A stretch of 64,000 bases of DNA from Arthrobacter sp. MSA 4-2 (GTDB taxonomy: Bacteria; Actinomycetota; Actinomycetes; Actinomycetales; Micrococcaceae). A program made the translations under genes and the position numbers. The stretch is from contig NZ_JAEKGC010000003.1 in assembly GCF_016405885.1 (NCBI RefSeq), forward strand, positions 269,640 to 333,639, written 5' to 3'. The notes under the pieces are model-generated. The model was not told the origin of the DNA, made no database searches, and saw only the letters and a program-made list of their open reading frames with translations. Below are positions 59,185 through 64,000 of this stretch, piece after piece; position 1 is the first letter of the stretch; every line of letters starts with the position of its first letter.

Positions 59185-60660
59185 ATGGCTGATGACCCGA
59201 CAGGAACCCCGACTCCCGCCGACCCGCCCACCGAATCGAAGGACGTCAGCGACGACTTCGTCTCGCGCGGCCATACCTCGCCGTCGGGCCTGAAGTACAC
59301 GACGACCACCGGGCGGCTCGTGCTGCGCCGGGAGGAAACCAAGGACGGCCGGGCCGATGGCTTCCGGCCCAAGGCCGAAATCTTCCTGGCCGCCTACACC
59401 AAGGACGACGGGGAGCCCGGACGCCCGGTGACCTTCGCCTTCAACGGTGGACCCGGGTCCTCCTCGGTGTGGCTCCACCTGGGCCTGCTCGGGCCCCGGC
59501 TGGTGGACGCCGGCGACGTCGGAGCGATGACCCCCGCCCCCTTCGGACTTGCCGACAACCCCGATTCCCTGCTCGAAACCAGCGACCTCGTGATGATCGA
59601 CCCGGTCAACACCGGCTTCTCGCGCGTCGTGGATGGGGAGAAGACCGACGAATTCCACGCCTTCATCGAGGACCGGGACCTCGTCGCCGAGGTGATCCGC
59701 CTCTGGACGACCCGCAACAACCGCTGGCTGTCCCCCAAGTACCTTGTCGGCGAGTCCTACGGCACGCTGCGCGCGGTCGCTGTCGCCGGCCGCCTGTTCG
59801 ACGCCTATGGGATGGCGGTAAACGGCCTTGGCCTGATCTCCACAGTGCTCAATATGTCGACCCTGCGCTTCTTCCCTGGCAGCGACCTGCCCTACGCCCT
59901 CCACCTTCCCACCTACGCCGCTATCGCCCACTTCCACGGCCGCCACGGCGGGCGGGACCTGGGCGAGGTGGTGCGGGACGCCGAGCAGTTCGCCGCCGCG
60001 GACTTCGGCTATGCCCTCACCCAGGGCAACCGGCTCACCCAGGCCGAGTACGACGACGCCGTCGCCCGTCTGAGCGCCATCACCAGCCTCGATGAAGGAT
60101 TCATCCGCCGCACCAACCTGCGCTGGGACTACTCCGAGTTCGCCGCCGAACTGCTGCGCGGCGAGGGCCTGGCCGTCGGCCGGATCGATGGCAGGTTCAC
60201 CGCCCCTCCCGAGAACCTCCAGAGCTCGGATTCCTGGGACGATCCGAGCATGCGGGCGATCACCGGACCCTTCGCCGCCGCGATGAACCACTATGTGCGC
60301 GCCGAGCTGGGCTACGAGAACGACCTCCCCTACGAGATCCTCACCGCCAGGGTGCAGCCCTGGAGCTACCGCACCTTCGAGGGGGCGCCCGTCGATGTCT
60401 CGAACGTGCTCGAGCGCCTCCTCATCCACAATCCGGGCCTCCGCGTGCACGTCGACTACGGCTACTACGACGGCGCCACTCCGCACTTCGCCACCGAATA
60501 CGTCTGGGCGCATATGTCCCTCTCCGACCAGGCTAAGGCCCGCTTCTCGCACCACTTCCATGAAGCCGGCCACATGATGTACCTGAACCCGGAGGTGCGC
60601 CGAACGCAGCTGGCGGCACTTCGGGACTTCGTTACGAACGGTCCCTCGACGGACGATTAG
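59185..60660 (+). CDS. S10-family serine carboxypeptidase-like protein
   Basis: The 491-residue protein shows the S10 signatures: FAFNGGPGSSSVWLHLGLLG, MIDPVNTGFSR, the nucleophile Ser in LVGESYGTLR (about 191), the Asp in DYGYYDGATP (about 426) and the His in EAGHMMYL (about 462). No signal peptide is seen, so unlike eukaryotic relatives it is probably cytoplasmic. Such bacterial S10 proteins cleave C-terminal residues of peptides. It is 35 bp downstream of the MFS gene, on the same strand. Confidence 0.9.
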   Translation: MADDPTGTPTPADPPTESKDVSDDFVSRGHTSPSGLKYTTTTGRLVLRREETKDGRADGFRPKAEIFLAAYTKDDGEPGRPVTFAFNGGPGSSSVWLHLGLLGPRLVDAGDVGAMTPAPFGLADNPDSLLETSDLVMIDPVNTGFSRVVDGEKTDEFHAFIEDRDLVAEVIRLWTTRNNRWLSPKYLVGESYGTLRAVAVAGRLFDAYGMAVNGLGLISTVLNMSTLRFFPGSDLPYALHLPTYAAIAHFHGRHGGRDLGEVVRDAEQFAAADFGYALTQGNRLTQAEYDDAVARLSAITSLDEGFIRRTNLRWDYSEFAAELLRGEGLAVGRIDGRFTAPPENLQSSDSWDDPSMRAITGPFAAAMNHYVRAELGYENDLPYEILTARVQPWSYRTFEGAPVDVSNVLERLLIHNPGLRVHVDYGYYDGATPHFATEYVWAHMSLSDQAKARFSHHFHEAGHMMYLNPEVRRTQLAALRDFVTNGPSTDD

Positions 60661-60715
60661 TCAGTAGGATTAGTATTGATGCCGATTCCGGCACTGGACG
60701 AAAGGACAAACCGTC

Positions 60716-60856
60716 ATGCTCAAGCGAATCCTCTGGGCGCTGGCCCCCATCGTTGTCTCCAAGGTCATGCAGAAGCGCGGCGGCGCGCAGACCCGCCGCC
60801 CCGGCTCGATCAACCGGGCCGACAAGACCCGCTACGGGAAGAACTTCGGCAGGTAG
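60716..60856 (+). CDS. Small basic protein (46 aa)
   Basis: The protein begins MLKRILWALAPIVVSKVMQK and ends RRPGSINRADKTRYGKNFGR: a short hydrophobic segment, then a strongly basic tail. AAAGGA about ten bases upstream and a perfect terminator just downstream support a real gene. No family is recognised. Confidence 0.68.
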   Translation: MLKRILWALAPIVVSKVMQKRGGAQTRRPGSINRADKTRYGKNFGR

Positions 60857-60897
60857 CCCACGGCTCCCGGCCGCCCTTGCACCTAAGGAACCCGATG

Positions 60898-60938
60898 ACG
60901 ACAAACGCACCCGATTTATCGGGTGCGTTTGTCGTTTT
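60898..60938 (+). terminator. Strong intrinsic terminator
   Basis: Seventeen-base perfect arms (ACGACAAACGCACCCGA and its complement) enclose a TTTA loop and are followed by TTTC. It ends the small-protein transcript and sits before the convergent DUF456 gene. Confidence 0.9.
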
Positions 60939-60978
60939 CGGGTCCGCTGGGCGTTTTCGGGCGCGTTGGGCGCCGGCC

Positions 60979-61473
60979 TCAGGCGAAGTGCACCCAGACG
61001 CCAAGGATCCAGGTGGTGCCGGCGGCGAAAGCGAAGCCGAGCTCTGCCAGGATGCCCAGCCCGGTGGCCTTCAGTGCCTGAAGGCTTGAGGACAGGGCGG
61101 ACCGGGCGTTGCGCTGCCGCTGGTATTCGCTGCCAAACAGTCCCAGCGCGAAGCCCAGGAACAGCCCCACCACGGGGACGACGAACATCCCCACCACGCC
61201 GATGATCAGCCCGATCGTCACCGAGCGGCCCGGAATCTGCTGGCGTTTCAGGGTCCTTCCGGTCAGGACCAGCCCGGAGAGCAGGCCGGCGACGGCGAAC
61301 AGGGATCCTAGGACAAAAACCACCCATCCCACGGCGCTTTCGACGGCGAAGGCCCACAGCAGCAGCGATCCAATGATCAGCACACTGCCGGGCAGCACCG
61401 GAACCACAACGCCGGCAGTCCCCACCGCAATGAGCAGTCCGCTCACCACCGTCATCAATACCTGGAAGTCCAT
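60979..61473 (-). CDS. DUF456 membrane protein
   Basis: The 164-residue protein has four to five membrane helices with the DUF456 pattern: GLLIAVGTAGVVVPVLPGSV, IIGSLLLWAF, and GMFVVPVVGLFLGFALGLFG. A Ser/Ala helix and a last helix (AAGTTWILGVWVHF) follow. Gly-rich helix-packing motifs suggest a Gly-zipper protein. Function unknown. The frame upstream of the chosen ATG is unrelated. Confidence 0.88.
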   Translation of the reverse strand: MDFQVLMTVVSGLLIAVGTAGVVVPVLPGSVLIIGSLLLWAFAVESAVGWVVFVLGSLFAVAGLLSGLVLTGRTLKRQQIPGRSVTIGLIIGVVGMFVVPVVGLFLGFALGLFGSEYQRQRNARSALSSSLQALKATGLGILAELGFAFAAGTTWILGVWVHFA

Positions 61474-61584
61474 GCGCCCAGTCTCCCACCCGGGACCGGC
61501 GCGCCCCGACACGTAGAGTTCCACCGCGCGGCCTGCAATACTAAGGTGACTGAGTAAAATTTGGTCTTGCAAACAGGAGGACGC

Positions 61585-62472
61585 ATGAGTACGCCAGGAA
61601 CAGGGGACACCGACGGAGCTCTGCGGCGCCCCCGCGGGAACGACACGCAGCACTCCACCGGCGCGAGCAGCGTCGGCGAGGCGCCGTCCGACGACACCGC
61701 CACCCGGGAACACACCCCCGCGAACCGGGTCGGCGACACCGGAGCCGACGACACGGCCACCCGCGCACACACCCGCGCTGTCCCCGTCAGTGCGACCAAG
61801 GACTCCGGGTCCCACTCGCTGGATCCCGACGAGGATCCGCACCGCAACCGCGCCGACCGCCCCTCCGTGGCTGACGACGCCATCCCGGCTGCCGCCGACC
61901 GCCGCGCCCTTCACCAGCGAGAAAAGGAAGAGTTCGGCGGCATGAAGTTCGGCTCCGCCTTCTTCGGCTGGCTGACGGCCACCGGCATGGCGGTGCTGCT
62001 GACCGCCCTGCTCGCGGCAGCCGGCGCCGTGTTCAGCCTCTCGACGAACACCAACCTCGATGAAGCCGCCGACCAGGCATCCCAGGACGCCCAGACGGTA
62101 GGGGTCACCTCCGCCATCGTCCTCCTGGTGCTGCTGCTGGTCTCCTACTTTGCCGGCGGGTACGTCGCAGGGCGGATGGCTCGGTTCGACGGCGCCAAGC
62201 AGGGGATCGCGGTGTGGCTGTGGGCCCTTATCATCGCCGTCGTCGTGGCCATCCTCGGCGTCATTGCCGGCAGCCAGTTCGACATCCTCGCCAACCTCAA
62301 CAGCTTCCCGCGGCTGCCCATCAACGAGGGCGATCTGACCACTGCCGGAGTTATCTCCGTCGTGGTTGCCGCCCTCGCGGCGCTGATCGGCGCGATCCTC
62401 GGCGGCCTCGCCGGGATGCGCTACCACCGCCGGATCGACCGCGCGGACTACGACGAGCTGCGCCGCGGCTAG
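61585..62472 (+). CDS. Membrane protein with disordered N-terminus
   Basis: The 295-residue protein has a charged, Thr/Asp/His-rich disordered first ~120 residues, including two DDTATR-containing repeats. Four membrane helices follow (AFFGWLTATGMAVLLTALLA; VTSAIVLLVLLLVSYFAGGY; WLWALIIAVVVAILGVIAGS; TAGVISVVVAALAALIGAIL) and a C-terminal RYHRRIDRADYDELRRG. The helix pattern with AGGYVAGRM resembles TIGR04086-like proteins. Function unknown. AGGAGG precedes the ATG at four bases. Confidence 0.82.
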   Translation: MSTPGTGDTDGALRRPRGNDTQHSTGASSVGEAPSDDTATREHTPANRVGDTGADDTATRAHTRAVPVSATKDSGSHSLDPDEDPHRNRADRPSVADDAIPAAADRRALHQREKEEFGGMKFGSAFFGWLTATGMAVLLTALLAAAGAVFSLSTNTNLDEAADQASQDAQTVGVTSAIVLLVLLLVSYFAGGYVAGRMARFDGAKQGIAVWLWALIIAVVVAILGVIAGSQFDILANLNSFPRLPINEGDLTTAGVISVVVAALAALIGAILGGLAGMRYHRRIDRADYDELRRG

Positions 62473-62516
62473 GCCGTCACGGGGCCGGCTTCGGCCGGAC
62501 GCCGCAACAGCAGCAC

Positions 62517-62550
62517 AAAGCCCCGGGTTCCCAAGGAGCCCGGGGCTTTT
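62517..62550. terminator. Bidirectional intrinsic terminator
   Basis: AAAGCCCCGGG pairs with CCCGGGGCTTT, extended by GGTTCC-like inner pairing with GGAGCC. T residues follow on the forward side, and the A run gives T residues on the reverse side. It serves the membrane-protein gene and the convergent SDR gene. Confidence 0.9.
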
Positions 62551-62573
62551 GCGTGCCTCACACCGCTAGGCGC

Positions 62574-63485
62574 TCAGGGCGAGGGCATTCCGCCGTTGAC
62601 GTTGAGGGTCTCCCCCAGGACGAAGCTTGACTCCGCGGACGCCAGGAAGACATACGCCGGCGCAACCTCGGTGGGCTGGCCGGCCCGCCCGAGAGGGGTG
62701 CTCTTTCCGAACTCCGGCAGGGCCTCCTTGGGCTGGCCGCTGGAGACCTGCAGAGGCGTCCAGATGGGTCCGGGTGCCACCGCGTTGACGCGGATGCCCT
62801 TCGGCGCGAGCTGCTGGGCCATTCCCTTGGTGAAGTTGTTGATCGCGGCCTTCGTGCTGGCGTAGTCGATCAGGGTCGGGGAGGGCTCGTAGGCCTGGAT
62901 GGAGGTGCTGTTGACGATCGTCGAGCCCGGCGGAAGGAATTTCAGCGCCTCGCGCGTGATCCAGAAGAAGGACTGGATGTTCGTCTTGTAGGTGTGCTCG
63001 AGCTGTTCGTCCGAAAGATCCTCGAGTGAGTCGACGGCCACCTGCTTGGCCGCGTTGTTGACGAGAATGTCCAGGCCGCCCAGCTGATCGGCGGCCTGCT
63101 GCACCATTGACCGGCAGAAGTCGGGGTCCTTCACGTCGCCGGGGAGCTTGACGCCCTTCCGCCCGCTCTCCTCGATCAGCCGGATCACCGTCTCGGCGTC
63201 GGCCTCCTCCTCCGGAAGGTAGCCGATGGCGACGTCGGCGCCCTCCCGCGCGTAGGCGATGGCGACGGCGGCACCGATGCCGGAATCCGCGCCGGTGATC
63301 AGGGCCTTGCGGCCCTCCAGCCGGCCGGTGCCGCGGTAGGAGGTCTCCCCGCGGTCCGCGTGGGGCTCGAGGTCCCGGTCCAGTCCTGGCTCGGGTTGGT
63401 GCTGCCTGGGCGGAGAGATGCTCTCGAACCGCGTCACGGGGTTCTGGAAGGTGTACTGGTCGCTGGTTGCGGACTGGGAATTCAT
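62574..63485 (-). CDS. SDR-family oxidoreductase (general-stress glucose-dehydrogenase-like)
   Basis: The 303-residue protein has a ~50-residue N-terminal extension typical of the YdaD/YhdF stress group. The Rossmann motif KALITGADSGIGAAVAIAYA, LDILVNNAAK, catalytic Ser in IVNSTSIQAYEPSP, Tyr-x3-Lys in IDYASTKAAINNFTKG and VNAVAPGPIWTPLQ are all present. It reduces or oxidises a sugar or alcohol with NAD(P)H. AGGA lies five bases before the ATG. Confidence 0.92.
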   Translation of the reverse strand: MNSQSATSDQYTFQNPVTRFESISPPRQHQPEPGLDRDLEPHADRGETSYRGTGRLEGRKALITGADSGIGAAVAIAYAREGADVAIGYLPEEEADAETVIRLIEESGRKGVKLPGDVKDPDFCRSMVQQAADQLGGLDILVNNAAKQVAVDSLEDLSDEQLEHTYKTNIQSFFWITREALKFLPPGSTIVNSTSIQAYEPSPTLIDYASTKAAINNFTKGMAQQLAPKGIRVNAVAPGPIWTPLQVSSGQPKEALPEFGKSTPLGRAGQPTEVAPAYVFLASAESSFVLGETLNVNGGMPSP

Positions 63486-63598
63486 TTTTCCTCCGTTGCC
63501 GATTGGGTCCCGGGTCTCCGAGGCAACCCGGGGAAGGCATGAAGCAGAAACTAAGCCTGCTTACTACCCTAGGCTTCCCGGGAGGAGGGGGCAGGCCG

Positions 63599-63697
63599 CT
63601 AAAGGACGGCGGAGAAGAACCCTGCTCCCACGCTGAGGATCAGGGCCACAACGAGGAGCCAGACGATGGGGGTGCGGTACTTGGCAATGGCGCGCAT
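63599..63697 (-). CDS. Single-helix small protein (32 aa)
   Basis: MRAIAKYRTPIVWLLVVALI then LSVGAGFFSAVL: a basic N-terminus and one membrane helix reaching the C-terminus. GGGGAG lies just upstream of the ATG. It stands alone between the SDR gene and the desaturase gene. Probably a real membrane microprotein; no family recognised. Confidence 0.55.
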   Translation of the reverse strand: MRAIAKYRTPIVWLLVVALILSVGAGFFSAVL

Positions 63698-63887
63698 AGC
63701 TCCCCAGTCTAGTGCGCACTTCCTCGCCCGGCGCCGGACCGAAATTTCCGCATAGCAGTGGCATGGTGCAAAAGCAACCAAAGTGAAATAGCACAGCCTC
63801 TGCACCGGGAGTACGCGTAGAGTGGAGGAATCTGCGGGGCTCGCCCCATCGAAGGCTGGGAAGCCGACCCAACCCCCAGGGATATTC

Positions 63888-64000
63888 ATGAGCGTCACAG
63901 CCGCCGGCCGCAAAGTCCGGATTGCCAAGCCCAATGACGTTGTTGCGTCCTATTCGGTCCTCCTGAAGCAGGTCCGGAAGGAGGGGCTGCTGACCCGGCG
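63888..64000 (+). CDS. Fatty-acid desaturase family protein, N-terminus only
   Basis: The first 37 residues (MSVTAAGRKVRIAKPNDVVA, then SYSVLLKQVRKEGLLTRR) are followed by the window end. The pattern of a short tail, then YSxLLKQVRxxGLLxRR, is that seen at the start of actinobacterial membrane acyl-CoA desaturases. The His boxes lie outside, so the call is tentative. CAGGGA is the ribosome site. Confidence 0.55.
   Translation, partial: MSVTAAGRKVRIAKPNDVVASYSVLLKQVRKEGLLTR

Noticed and set aside
61474..62427. N-terminal extension of the DUF456 frame
   Set aside because: The upstream part is antisense to the membrane-protein gene at 61.6-62.5 kb and unrelated to DUF456; the internal ATG gives the normal family length.

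Overview
The window is very GC-rich, with GTG/TTG starts, several apparently leaderless genes, two DUF4193 paralogues, a DUF2188 protein, and a sugar-uptake ABC cassette that lacks its own ATPase. Together these point to an actinobacterial chromosome, most likely Micrococcaceae (Arthrobacter-like). This is an inference from gene content; no marker gene such as rRNA is present.

Positions 1 to about 15.9 kb hold carbohydrate and sugar-acid catabolism. A partial enolase-superfamily dehydratase is divergent from a LacI regulator, with a perfect 14-bp palindrome between them. A RibD/DHFR-like reductase follows, then a secreted GH26 glycosidase preceded by a clear c-di-GMP-I (GEMM) riboswitch. A divergent OmpR-type response regulator/membrane histidine kinase pair comes next. 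The galactoside unit contains a GH36 alpha-galactosidase, a LacI repressor, a GH42 beta-galactosidase, two permeases and a binding lipoprotein. It has a strong promoter covered by CebR-like operators and ends in a strong terminator.

Positions 16 to 40.7 kb are ordinary chromosome: a lipoprotein esterase, acylphosphatase, MalQ, an APC permease and a heptad-repeat membrane protein. Then come a thioesterase, MDR oxidoreductase, PNPOx, PAP2, AlkB, a lactate-dehydrogenase-like flavoprotein and many small proteins. An autoregulated DUF2975/XRE pair, a GAF protein and a secreted GH13 alpha-amylase with a terminal X25-like domain complete the region.

Positions 40,754 to 55,943 are an integrative genomic island of about 15.2 kb in the 3' half of a tRNA-Ala(CGC) gene. 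It is bounded by identical 36-bp repeats and has adjacent xis-like and tyrosine-integrase genes. Its cargo is visibly less GC-rich. It includes an initiator tRNA-fMet with one acceptor-stem mismatch, a DUF1643 protein, a uracil-DNA-glycosylase-like protein and a HIRAN-plus-helix-turn-helix protein. It also carries a resolvase remnant, a lipoprotein, a TelA/XpaC-like pair, a single-TM protein, and a 680-residue protein combining an N-terminal winged-helix-like region, a PIN-like nuclease core, a coiled coil and two C-terminal membrane helices. The PIN-membrane protein is the best candidate for an undescribed (possibly defence) function. The island-borne initiator tRNA is a notable companion because PIN RNases of the VapC family are known to cut tRNA-fMet.

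Positions 56 to 64 kb return to chromosome: flavohaemoglobin Hmp behind a perfect 12-bp-arm palindrome, a 14-TM MFS exporter, an S10 peptidase, small conserved-looking proteins, DUF456, an SDR stress dehydrogenase, and the start of a fatty-acid desaturase.
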